This document shows positions 35,080 to 46,030 of a DNA stretch of 64,000 nt, piece by piece (within the stretch, counting starts at the first letter, position 1; every line of letters begins with the position of its first letter). Position numbers and translations under genes: made by a program. The notes beneath the pieces were generated by a model. That model had not been told where the DNA came from, did not search any database, and saw nothing but the letters and a program-made list of their open reading frames with translations. Origin of the DNA: Beta vulgaris subsp. vulgaris (Eukaryota > Streptophyta > Magnoliopsida > Caryophyllales > Amaranthaceae); the NCBI RefSeq assembly GCF_026745355.1, contig NC_079208.1, positions 20,837,398 to 20,901,397 on the forward strand. Reading direction: 5' to 3'.

Positions 35080-35879
35080 AAGCTAAAATAGTTAAGTTAG
35101 CAAAGGCACTTCGATTAATGAAACTATTAATCAAAGCAAAGTAATAATTCACGTTTGTTCATAAACTCGTATATCCATTTCATTCCATTTGTTCCAATAT
35201 TTATACAAGTTATGTCTTAATTGAAAGAAAAAAACAACTAGGTAACTACCATTAATCCACTAGCTAATACATGGAGATCATGTCCTAAGTGATTCAAACA
35301 CCACTTTGGACGTGCAACATGGAGCTTAGTACGTGCATAATGCCGTTGCCACACTCTTCATTAACCTCTCCATGATCTTCTCAACTTCCATTAAGAATCG
35401 GAGTTTGGTATGGCTGTTTGAAGTGGCGCCTATGTTATGTAGCATTTGAAAGTGCACGACACTTTTGTAAGAGTGAAGGCAGTAGTTGAGCACGCCACCT
35501 TTGTATGAACTTCCATAACCAACTCCATACGTCTAATTTCATAACACAAAGTGTCTAGGTTCATGCTAGCAAGCTTTAGCTAACTTCCTTGAGTGTAGAC
35601 GCCTATTGATTCACGTACTTAGGCTAGTTACAACTTACTACTTAGTGTATTACAGTCATTTCGGACTTGAGGGAAAACAAACAACAACTCTAACCTCTTT
35701 AACTAGTCGAACAAACATCAACTAATTAAAGCTTACATGACTCCCCTAATGATGTTAATAACAAAGCAATAAAACAGTATATAATTTAGCTAATCATAGA
35801 TGATTAATTAACTAAGCTAACCAAGGACTCACTAAAAATATCACATGAAATGAAAGAATTAAGAACATCCCTTAACACC
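35080..35879 (-). repeat. 5' LTR of Gyp-3, truncated
   Basis: Homologous to 26084-26902. It lacks the part equivalent to about 25956-26083 and the primer site, because the left end joins mid-gag at CTCAAG. On the plus strand it ends CCCTTAACA, consistent with a TG...CA terminus at 35879, after which array sequence starts. A TATA candidate lies at 35198-35205. Confidence 0.78.
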
Positions 35880-38280
35880 GAATAGCAAATCAAAACAAAA
35901 CTAGGATTCTATGTGACAACCAACTCCTTATTGAGCTTGGAATCCTTCTTTACTTCCATGCTTTCCTCAAGCAAATTACCACACATGCAAAAGCTTGGTT
36001 TCTTCCATTAAGATTGAACCCCATGTTCTCGATAACATAGTCAATAGGCTCATGTAGAATAACTGCTTTTGCTTCCACATCATTCTTAATATGATTACTT
36101 AACCAAGAAAGCTTAAAAACCAACTATGAATGTGAATCTTGAACTTTCTTAATCCAAAAATCGAAATCTTGAACTAATACAAACACCTTTCATATTTCTT
36201 GATTCAAAAACACTCCTGATCTTGAGAACAAGAAGCTAAACACCCTCAAATTCACTCCTGAATTTAAGTTCTTGAACACTAAACACTTATCACTCTTGAA
36301 AATTCTTTAATGGTTTAATTAGTTTAGCTTACAAGCAAAATAATAATCAAGAGTGAGTTCTTTAAACAAACATGTAGATATCTCATTAACAACCTAATGA
36401 ATCGCGTTATATAGGCTACATCCTCCTCCTAATACAACTCGGAAAACAAATACTTAACAAGATAAGAACCTAACGAATCACACACCCATAATAAATCAAA
36501 GCTAAACTATAGTTTTTAACAGCCTAAGTAAAATAATAACTACCATATCAAATCCAAATAAAACTAGGATTCTATGTAACAACCATCCAATAGCAAATAG
36601 AAAACAGAATTAGTATTCTATGTGAAAACCAAGTCCTTCTTGAGCTAGGACTCTTTCTTTACTTTCATGATTTCCTCGAGCCAAGTCACTACACATGGCA
36701 AAGCTTGGTTTTCTTCCATTAAGATTGAACTCCATGGTCTCCATAACCAAGTCCATAGGCTCATGTAGAATAAGTGCTTTTGCATCCGCATCATTCTTAA
36801 TATGATTACAAAACCCAAAAAAGCTTAATAACCAAGTATGAATGTGAATCTTGAACTTTCTTATTCCAAGAATCGAAATCTTGAATTAATTCGAACAAAT
36901 TTGATTCTTATTTATTCAAGAACACTCATGAACTTGAGAACAAGAATCTTAACACCCTCAAATTTATTCCTAAATTTAAGTTATGTAACACTAAACACTT
37001 ATCACTCCTGAAAAGTCTTTAATGGTTTGATTAGTTTAGTCACAAGCAAAACAATAATCAAGATTGAGTTCTTTAAGCAAAAATGTAGATATCTAATTGA
37101 CAACATAATGAATCGCGTTATATAGGCTACATCCTATCCTAATACCACTTGGAAAATAAACACTTAACAAGATAAGAAACTAACTAATCACACGACTACC
37201 TTAAATCCTAGCTATACTATATTTTTTAAAACATAAGTAAAATAATAACTACCATAGCAAATCCTAACAAAACTAGGATTCTATGTAACAAGCAATAGCA
37301 AATCCAAACATAACTATGATTCTATGTGACAACCAAGTCCTTCTTTACCTAGGACTCCTTCTTTACTTCCATGCTTTCCTCGAGCCAAGTCACTATTCAT
37401 GCCAAAGCTTGGTTTTCTTCCATTACGATTGAAGCCCATGTTCTCTATAACCAAGTTCATAGGCTCATGTAGAATAAGTGAATTTGTATCCTCATCATTC
37501 TTAATATGATTACTAAACCAAAAAAGCTCAATAACCAATTATGAATGTCAATCTTGAACTTTCTTAATCTAAGAATCTAAATCTTGAATTAATTCGAACA
37601 CCTTTGATATTTCTTGATTCAACAACACTCCTGATCTTGAGAACAAGAATCTAAACACCCTCAAATTCACTCCTGAAATTAAGTTATGTAACACTAAACA
37701 CTTATTACTCCTGAAAAATCTTTAATGGTTTTATTATTTTAGCTCACAAGCAAACACAATAATCAAGTTTGAATTCTTTAAACAAAAATGTAGACATCTT
37801 ATTAACAACATAATGAATCGCGTTATATAGGCTATATCCTATCCTAATAAAACTTGAAAAACAAATACCTAACAAGATAAGAAACTAACTAATCACACGA
37901 CCATCTTAAAACCTAGCAAAACTATGTTTTTTAAGAACCTAAGTAAATTAAAGACTACCATAGCAAATCCTAACAAAACTAGGATTATATGTAACAACCA
38001 ATAGTAAATCAAAACAGAACTAGGATTCCATGTGACAACCAACTCCTTATTGAGCTAAGACTCCTTTACTTCCATGCTTTCCTCGAGCAAAGTCACCAGA
38101 CATGCCAAAGCTTGGTTTCTTCTATTAATATTGAACCCCATGTTCTCGATAACACATTCAATAGGTTCATGTAGAATAACTGCTTTTGCACCCGCATCAT
38201 TCTTAATATGGTTACTTAACTAAGAAAGCTTAATAACCAACTATGAATGTGAATCTTGAACGTTCTTAATCTAAGAATTG
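35880..38280 (-). repeat. 705-bp tandem array, block 3 (units 6-9)
   Basis: Anchors at about 35920, 36627, 37331 and 38036 (steps 707, 704, 705). Variant order is C, A, B, C. Unit 8 keeps the 74-codon minus-strand ORF (37314-37538). About 400 bp of a unit is missing between the end of block 2 and the start of this block. Unit 9 continues beyond Sire-C at 49301. Confidence 0.92.
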
Positions 38281-39430
38281 TGTTAGTCTCGGACGAACAC
38301 TTAAGAAACTACAAGAGGGTTGGGGGTGAATTGTAGTTGGAGAGATTTTCAAACTTTTTGCGGAAATAAAAGAATGATTGAATAAGAAAGAAATAATTGC
38401 ATGAAATAAGAAAGAAATAGGAACACGCGATTTTTACAAGGAAAACTTCCTAGGCCCAATAGGAAGAAAAACCTTGACCACGAGGGATTTTGACTCAATT
38501 CTCTTTAATAACTTTTAGGCCAAAAGACTCTCTTTTGTACAACATAAACTCGGACCAACTCTGTTCCTCTAGGAACTGGTTCCATGTCAGCCTGTTCCCC
38601 CTGAACAGTTGACTTCTCCCTTGACTTCACTCGAAGACTTTTCTCTTTCTCTCTTCTCTTTCTCTTTCTCTTTCTCTTTTTCTCTCAAAATGATTACAAA
38701 CTTAGATTCACTCAACCCAATCTATAATACATCAATTTCTAAGAAGAAGCAAACCGAATGTACTTTCACTAAGAATATTACATAAAATTCTGAAAGTATA
38801 TCTAATAAGATCATTACAAAACTCTATTTTTAGGGATCTTTCTTCTCGAGTTCTTCTCCACGATCTTCTCCATAATCACACGTAGCTTCAGCCACTTCTC
38901 CACAATATGTCTGTTGTGTTAATTCCGTTGGCAGTTGGGCTTCCTTAAACTTAGCCACTTCTCCACGTTCACACGCCTTATAAATAGATTAGTTGTTGTG
39001 GTTCCTAAAATGTAGGAACTACATCAACGATCTATTTTTAAGCGCATGCTTAGGTTAGTGTTTGGGGGCTCTTATATTGTAGGAAAAACAAACATGCTAC
39101 ACACACTAACTAAACAAAATATTATGGAAACTTAATATATTAAATTTGTTACCTCCATAATATTAACCGATTATCACAAATAAGATATTAACAACTTAAT
39201 CTTGATTAAACTCCTAATCAATTCATCATAAGTTATTTAACATGTTATTCGTGAAGTCTAAAAATAAATGAACTAATTAAAATTAAAAGAATAAATAAAA
39301 TAAACAAAACAGGGAAAATAAATCTAAACACATGAAATTACTTCTAACATAATAAACTAAAAACCAGACTTAATAAACTAAAATCACGTAAACTTTAATT
39401 ATATGTCATTATCAAAATAGTGAAATAACA
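38281..39430 (-). repeat. 3' LTR of Sire-C (1150 bp)
   Basis: On the plus strand it starts TGTTAGTCTC and ends GAAATAACA. Its near-identical partner is 45529-49300 minus the Helitron. The pyrimidine microsatellite near 38640-38685 has more repeats than in the partner (45885-45918). A TATA candidate on the minus strand (complement TTATAAATA) lies near 38989. Confidence 0.93.
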
Positions 39431-39690
39431 ATATTCCCCCTTTTTTAATATGACAAATAATTAAAAAAAAAAATACGTTTTATGTTTTTGAAAAAAAATC
39501 TAAATAATCTAAAGACTAAGAAAATAAACTACACAAACTACACACAACCTAACTTAATTAAAACTCTACTGAGACTGGGAACAGGATCAGACTTGACTGG
39601 GAACAGGGATGAGAAAAATATGCATAGGAACTAAAATAAGAATATTTTTTGACACTCATATCTCTTCCCCCTTTGTCATTATCAAAACCA
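39431..39690 (-). other. Sire-C polypurine tracts
   Basis: The minus strand reads TTAAAAAAGGGGGAATAT directly before the 3' LTR (39431-39448). A second purine run, ATGACAAAGGGGGAAGAGAT, lies about 220 bp upstream at 39659-39678. This two-tract layout matches Sire-B. Confidence 0.75.
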
Positions 39691-39987
39691 AGTATTGTAC
39701 CTGCAGCACTAGAGAGTCAACAGTCTAGGCAACAAGCAAGTTGCTTACACAAACATCTCCTAATATTAGCCATCCAAACACACAAACTAAATAGGCATGC
39801 AGAAAGCAACATTATAGACAACAATAATTACGCAATATGCAGAGTAAGGCAAAAGAAGGTGAAGAAGTGAAAGAGAAATTAAAAGTACTTCATGTGTCTC
39901 AGAAGGACACAAGAAGAGAAATCCAAAAGATTGATTAATAATTACAACCAAAAAAAACTTGTTCAATTGTTCCAAAGTTAAGAGAAG

Positions 39988-41374
39988 TTAGAGTTTGGTT
40001 CTTTTGAAGAGAGAGGAGACCACATAATCTATCTTGGAGAGCACACCATCCACCTTATTCCTGATCCCAGTATCAGCATTCTTGATTACAAGCAGTTGTT
40101 GTTGCTGCTGAGAGTCCAGAACATTGACAGTAGCTTCAATGACACTGATCCTGGTGTGTAGAAGGGTCAAGGAGTCCTGAATTTCCCGGAGTAGCTTGTT
40201 AACCCCAGTTGTAAACAATAACGAAAAATCCACAACAGTCAAAGGGACAAGATCAGAATCTAGGTCAATAAAGACTGTGTCACCTTGATCCTGCTCCTTT
40301 TGGGACTTGGACCCAGCAAACCTTTGGCTCCTTCTGAGAGACCCACTGGGAACCCCTTCTTCATCCAACTTCCTCTTACTACCCACTTCAAGCTTTACAG
40401 GAGTTTCTTCTCTCTTAAAATCTATCTTCCCATTTACCAACCTCAAGCTCAGCCTAGTCAGAGTTTCTTTTGTAAGATAATTTTCTGGCTCAAGAGAAAA
40501 AGAGGGACTGGTAGGCAGTTTAACTTTGCATTGTTTGAAAACAGAGGAGAGAAGATTTCCATAACCCACTTTGGTGTTATGGGTACTGCAGTGAGAGAGA
40601 TGTGAAATTATCAAGGAGGCCAGGGAAGGTTGATTTTTATGTTTTCAGCAAGACAATACATAATGGAAAGATCCATTAGACTTGCCTGGGTTCTTTTTGA
40701 GGAACGGGGTAAAATGAAACGCCAAACTTATTGAAATAACAGCTTATGAAAGGGAGACAATTCTTTTTGATCTAAAGATAAAGCATGTGAATTGCCATTA
40801 AAGAAAGCAAGAATTTGACATTAGAAACTCCATTTATGTTCAGCTTAGCCCTACCCTAAATGTAGTCCTTGTAACCCTCATTCGGAACATCAAACCATTC
40901 CCCAGTTTCTTCTAAGTGATGGTAACGACAGACCCATTGACAATTGACACACAAACACCCTCAGTTATGGTAAACCCGGAACAAAAAGCTTTCATCTCCT
41001 TTTCATAAAGACCCTCATCTACGCTAACTAATTTTTAACCATTTCTGAAATTTCAAAATTTTCAATAACTCATTCCACTTAGACTTTTTGCACCATGCAA
41101 CATCTACACAAAAGCCCACACGAACTTGTGAAGATTTTGTTTTCTTACCTCCCTTTGTAGGTACAGTAATCTATTGTTCTTGTTCGCTTCCAATCTCGTT
41201 TTCACCTTCTTCCTTTTTCGGAGAGAGAGAAATAGGAGCAGAGGATGTCGATTTTGACCCGGTAGAATCTGCATCGTTCTTTGATGATTCTTGAGCACTT
41301 AATTCATCATGGGATGATGTTTTCTCTCTTGGGAAATTTTCATGATCACCGGAATTTTGAGTTTTGGAAGACAT
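39988..41374 (-). pseudogene. Sire-C envelope-like ORF, broken
   Basis: Accessory ORF after RNase H, as in Sireviruses; its role is unproven. It starts with an acidic, Ser-rich N-terminus at 41374 (MSSKTQNSGDHENFPREKTS) and loses frame near 41100. Its C-terminal part (40614-39988) is open for 208 codons. This part includes a basic segment (KRKLDEEGVPSGSLRRSQRF), an acidic patch (DTVFIDLDSDLVPL) and a heptad-rich, coiled-coil-like end (LREIQDSLTLLHTRISVIEA, then a Gln run), finishing SSLFKRTKL. A C-terminal coiled coil is also present in the Sire-D counterpart. Confidence 0.65.
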
Positions 41375-41916
41375 GGTGACAGAGTTTTGGTGAGGTTGAA
41401 GATGAGAAACGAGAGAGAGAGAGAAGTGAGTTGATGTGAGAGGGAAATTATGAGGGGTCAGTGATGTGATGGGTTGGGTTTATAATGTAATCATGATTCT
41501 GCGTCGAATAGTAATGGAGAGTTAGGTTTAATGAAACGGTTTATGGGTTTTTAGAAGGCAATTAATGAAGTTTCTTCATTTAACATTAGATTAATTGAAC
41601 GCGTAATTGTGGCCATAATTCAAATTAATGTTTTAAATTTTGGACGGAAAGGTGTGAAAAAAAAAAGAAATAAGGAAATTTGGAGGAAAATTAGGAAAAT
41701 GGAAAATCAAAAAATTTACTCTTGCATATGATAAAATTGTGTCCATAATATACAAACTACATACGTACCAAATATGTGCAAGGACGCTAAGGGTAATATT
41801 CAGAGACATATGTGAGTCCTTATACTTGACCCTAGGTGTATGAAATTTAATTCATGAAGGTTGCAGGACACACTTAGTAAGAAACAATTTGGGGGGAGTC
41901 AACATCATGTGTACAT

Positions 41917-43675
41917 TTAAACAATTTTTATCATTCCTAGTTCCAAGCGTATCTTTTCAAACCTGTCCCTAGATAGAGGTTTAGTCAATATGTCAGCTAC
42001 TTGATTTTCAGTTGGACAAAAATCAACTTTGACTAATCCCTTCTCCACATTGTCTTTTAGGAAATGATGTATAATGTGAATATGCTTGACTTTAGAGTGA
42101 TGAACTGGATCCTTGGAAATGCAAATAGCACTAGTGTTGTCACATAATATAGGAACACACTTAAATTTTATGCCAAAGTCACGTACCTGTTGCTTGATCC
42201 ATAATACCTGAGAGCAGCATGCTGCAACTGCCACGTATTCAGCTTCTGTTGTGGAGAGAGCAACAGTGTTCTGTTTCTTTGAGCTCCAAGAAACCAAGCT
42301 TGATCCTAGGAACTGGACAATACCCGATGTGCTTTTGCGATTCACCAAGTCTCCAGCATAGTCAGCATCGGAATAGCTTACTAGAGCAAAGATGTCATTT
42401 CGAGGATAAAACAAACAAAGATCATCACTTTCTTTCAAATATCTGAGAATCCTTTTTTACAGCTGTCAAATGAGATTCTTTAGGATTTGATTGGAATATA
42501 GCACATAAACCAACACTGAAGGATATATCAAGCCTACTAGCAGTTAGATAAAGTAAGGAACCAATCATACCTCTATAGAGTTTCTGATCTACGGACTTAC
42601 CACTTTGATCCTCATCCAACCTTGTACCTGTTCCTATAGGAGTATGGTTTAATTTTGCTTGATCCAGTCCATATTTTTTCAATAACTCCTTTACGTATTT
42701 TTGTTGATGGATCATTGTTCTTGCCATGTCCTCCAAAGTACGATTCTTCCGTTCTACCACGCCATTTTGTTGTGGAGTTCTAGGAGCTGAGAAATTGTGA
42801 TCAAGACCTTCATTTCTGCAAAACTCATCAAATTTGGAGTTTTCAAACTTCTTACCATGATCAGAACGCAAGTGCTTAATTTTAAAACCACTTATTCTTT
42901 GAGTTCATTTTGCAAAGTTAACAAATTCATCAAACGTCTCATCTTTGCTATGGAGAAAAATAACCCAAGTGTATCTTGAAAAATCATCAACTATTACAAG
43001 CACATATCTCTTACCAGATCGACTTTTGATTCGAACAGGGCCACACAAGTCCATATGAATCAGTTCAAGGGGACTTTGTGTGCTTACCATTTTCTTTGAT
43101 TTGAACGAGGATCTAACTTGTTTACCTTTTGCACATGGTCCACAAACTTCATGGTTTGAGGCTTTAATAGTTGGTAATCCAACCACCAAGTCCTTACCAC
43201 TTAGCTTCTGGAGTAATGCCATACTTGCGTGACCACATCTTTTATGCCAAAGAAATGGTTCATTATCAATGGCCCTTAAACACGTTAGATTGTTCCTAGG
43301 AACAAGGTTGAGATCAACAACGTAGGTGTTCCCTTTCCTTGTTCCTTCTAGAATTTTGGTACCTGTTCCTGCATTACTTACAACACAACATTCATCAGTA
43401 AAAATTACATTGTTCCCTTTGTCAGAAAATTGAGAAATACTAAGCAGATTATGTTTTAAACCGTCGACCAAAAATACATTGTCTATGGAATGTGATTTAG
43501 ACTTTCTTACCTCCCCTATTGCAACTATGTTACCGATAAGATTGGCTCCGAAGGTCACAATTCCTCCATCATAGGTTGAAAGCGAGAGAAATTTCTCTTT
43601 ATCTCCTTTCATGTGTTTAGAACAACCGCTATCGAGGTACCACAGGTTGTGCCCCCTCACTTTAGCTTGTATCAA
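41917..43675 (-). pseudogene. pol: Sire-C pol with RT core deleted
   Basis: From 43675: protease motif WYLDSGCSKHMKGD; GAG-pre-integrase (FLWHKRCGHASM); integrase with catalytic Asp in DLCGPV, Asp in RSDHGKKF and Glu in NGVVERKNRT. A TGA stands at about 42904 (FAK, stop, TQR). Near 42715 the integrase is joined in frame to the RT C-terminus (HQQKYVKELLKKYGL), so the integrase C-terminus and the RT fingers and palm, including the catalytic YVDD, are gone. RNase H follows in another frame (42438-41917) and is intact in outline: SDADYAGD, STTEAEY, LCDNTSAI, NQVADILTKPL. Confidence 0.92.
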
Positions 43676-43746
43676 AGCAATCAGTCAGTGGTAGGAACCC
43701 AGTTTGACTTGGGTTCCTTTGTCGGGCTTGTATTTCTCTTAACTTT

Positions 43747-45465
43747 TCAAACTTGTTTAACTAAGTGGGTGCTCATTTCAATATGTTCTTCTTTGGAGGA
43801 ACAGTAAGACACTAAGTGTCCACTATTTCCACAGTAAGAGCATATTCGGCTGCTTGAAAGATCAACATATTTTTTCATTTTGTTTTTCTTCTTCTGATTG
43901 AAACCTAACCAACTTCTTCCTTCATTTTTATATTTTTGTATCCAGCTCACTGGATCAGGAAGAGTCGTTCTTGAAGATTCCATTTTCTCTTTAAGTACCA
44001 GATATTTACTCAAAACTTTTTCATGTTCGAATTTTAACTTTTCGAATTCGGATCTGGTATTTATAGAGGAACTGGTTCCTTCAGGAACGAATAGTTTCAA
44101 TTCAGCCATTTCCATATTCAAGAAATAATTCTCATTTTTAGCATTTTCAAAAGCTTCTCGAATACGTCGGTTTTCATCAAAGACTTCAAAGAATCTTTCC
44201 TCAATGTTTGCATTCACTGTTTTAAACCAATTTGAATGTCCTTTGGTGACTTCTAAGGCTTTTTCTAAATTTTCTTCTCTAACACAAATGGCCTTGTAGT
44301 CATCCAAAATTTCCAAAAGTAGTTTTATTAATTGATTCTTTGAAAGTTCTTTTAACTCTTCTTCAATAACATTTATGCGTACCTTGTTGTTTGGCAAGTC
44401 TTCTTCCTTGTCTGTTTTTGCTATGAGACATAAATGAGTTGTCTCATCTTCTGGTTGTTCCTGCTCCTCGTCTGAATCGGATTCTCCCCAGGAAGCAACC
44501 ATGGCCCTTCTCATATCAACTTTTGAGAAAGGTTTTTGCTGTTCCTTTCCCTTCTCCTTGTACTTTCCTTTGCTCTTTTCATTTTCCCAGAGAGGGCATT
44601 CCTTTATAAAGTGATTCGGACTTCCACACTTGTGACAACTTAACTTTCATGGCTTTTTCAAGTTCCTCCCTTTGTAGTTTTTGTTGAAGAACTTTTTGAA
44701 TCTTTTCACGATCAGTGCTGCCTCTTCATCATCAGTTTCCGAATCCTCTAAGTCATCGGACTTGAGAGCCAATGCCTTAGGCCTATTAGATTCAACTTCA
44801 TGAGTTCCTAGATGGATTTCATGAGTCAACAAGGAACCAGAAAGTTGTTCGATATTGAATGTGGTGAAATCTTTTGTTACAAGCAGGGCAGTGACCTTTG
44901 CCATCCATTTTTCATCCTGAGGAAGACTTCGTAGAACTTTTCGTACTTGTTCCTCCGGAGTGATGATGTTTCCTAGAGATTCAAGTTCATTAATGATGTT
45001 GGAGATCCTTTTGAGCATATCTTGAACAGACTCCTTAGGCTTCATTTGAAATAGCTCATATTTGTGGATGAGCATGTCAATCTTTGATCTCTTGACTTCG
45101 TTTGTTCCTTCGTGAGTAACTTGAATAAGTTCCCACATTTGCTTGGCTGATTTGCATCCCATGATTCGATTGTGTTCATGGGGACCAAGATCACAGTGGA
45201 GAATCTCTTTGGCCAAGTTATTCATCTCCATCTTGTCGAAGTCATCTCTATCATACTTGGAGAGTGGCTCGGGGATTTCTTCACCTTTTCCATTTTTCTC
45301 TGTGACTTCGAAGTCACCAATCTCTATTACTCTCCAAACTTGATAATTTTCGGCCTTGATAAATATTTCCATACGATTCTTCCAGTATGGATAATACTTG
45401 GCATTAAACATTGGTGGACGTTGAGTTGATTAACCTTCTTCCAACCTTTCTCCTGATGTGTTCAT
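43747..45465 (-). pseudogene. gag: Sire-C gag with two stops and two zinc knuckles
   Basis: Starts at the ATG at 45465 (MNTSGERLEEG). A TAA follows at 45430-45432 and a TGA at 44647-44649; otherwise one frame runs to 43747. The capsid part has YWKNRMEIFIKAENYQVWRV, HEHNRIMGCKSAKQMWELI and EEQVRKVLRSLP. The first knuckle is CHKCGSPNHFIKEC (44596-44637). Then comes a long Glu/Lys/Leu-rich, coiled-coil-like stretch of about 150 residues (EEELKELSKNQLIKLLLEIL, SEFEKLKFEHEKVLSKYLVL) and a second knuckle, CSYCGNSGHLVSYC (about 43805-43850). A frameshift separates it from the protease. Sire-B lacks the coiled coil and second knuckle. Confidence 0.92.
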
Positions 45466-45514
45466 CGTTTCCAGGAACTAGCTCCTCAGTGTTAACTGAT
45501 TTTGGAGGAACTAG

Positions 45515-45526
45515 GCTCTGATACCA
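45515..45526 (-). other. Primer binding site of Sire-C
   Basis: The minus strand reads TGGTATCAGAGC, the initiator tRNA-Met site, two bases inside the LTR end at 45529. Confidence 0.92.
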
Positions 45527-46030
45527 ATTGTTAGTCTCGGACGAACACTTAAGCAACTACAAGAGGGGGGTGAATTGTAGTTGGAGAGATTTTCAAACTT
45601 TTTGCGGAAATAAAATAATGATTGAATAAGAAAGAAATAATTGCATGAAATAAGAAAGAACTAGGAACACGAGATTTTTACAAGGAAAACTTCCTAGGCC
45701 CAATAAGAAGAAAAACCTTGACCACGAATGATTTTGACTCAATTCTCTTTAATAACTTTTAGGCCAAAAGACTCTCTTTTTTACAACTTAAACTCGAACA
45801 AACTATGTTCCTCTAGGAACTGGTTCCCTGTCAGCCTATTCCCCCTGAACAGTTGACTTCTCCCTTGACTTCACTCGAAGACTTTTCTCTTTCTCTCTTC
45901 TCTTTCTCTTTTTCTCTCAAAATGATTACAGACTTAGATTCACTCAACCCAATCTATAATACATCAATTTATAAGAAGAAGAAAACCGAATGTACTTTCA
46001 CTAAGAATATTACATAAAATTCTGAAAGTA

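Larger units (their letters stand above)
25956..35879 (-). mobile_element. Gyp-3: Ty3/Gypsy element with two nested insertions and a deletion
   Basis: A minus-strand element with gag remnant, protease, RT, RNase H and integrase, bounded by LTR copies at about 25956-26902 and 35080-35879. The order PR-RT-RH-IN and the terminal integrase sequence with SATFNVADLSPF are of the chromovirus-like group (Reina/CRM type). It is interrupted by the gag-protease element (28997-32135) and by an unclassified insert (33484-34904). The 5' LTR is fused directly to mid-gag, so the LTR end, primer site, leader and gag N-terminus are lost. No matching target duplication was found. Confidence 0.85.
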
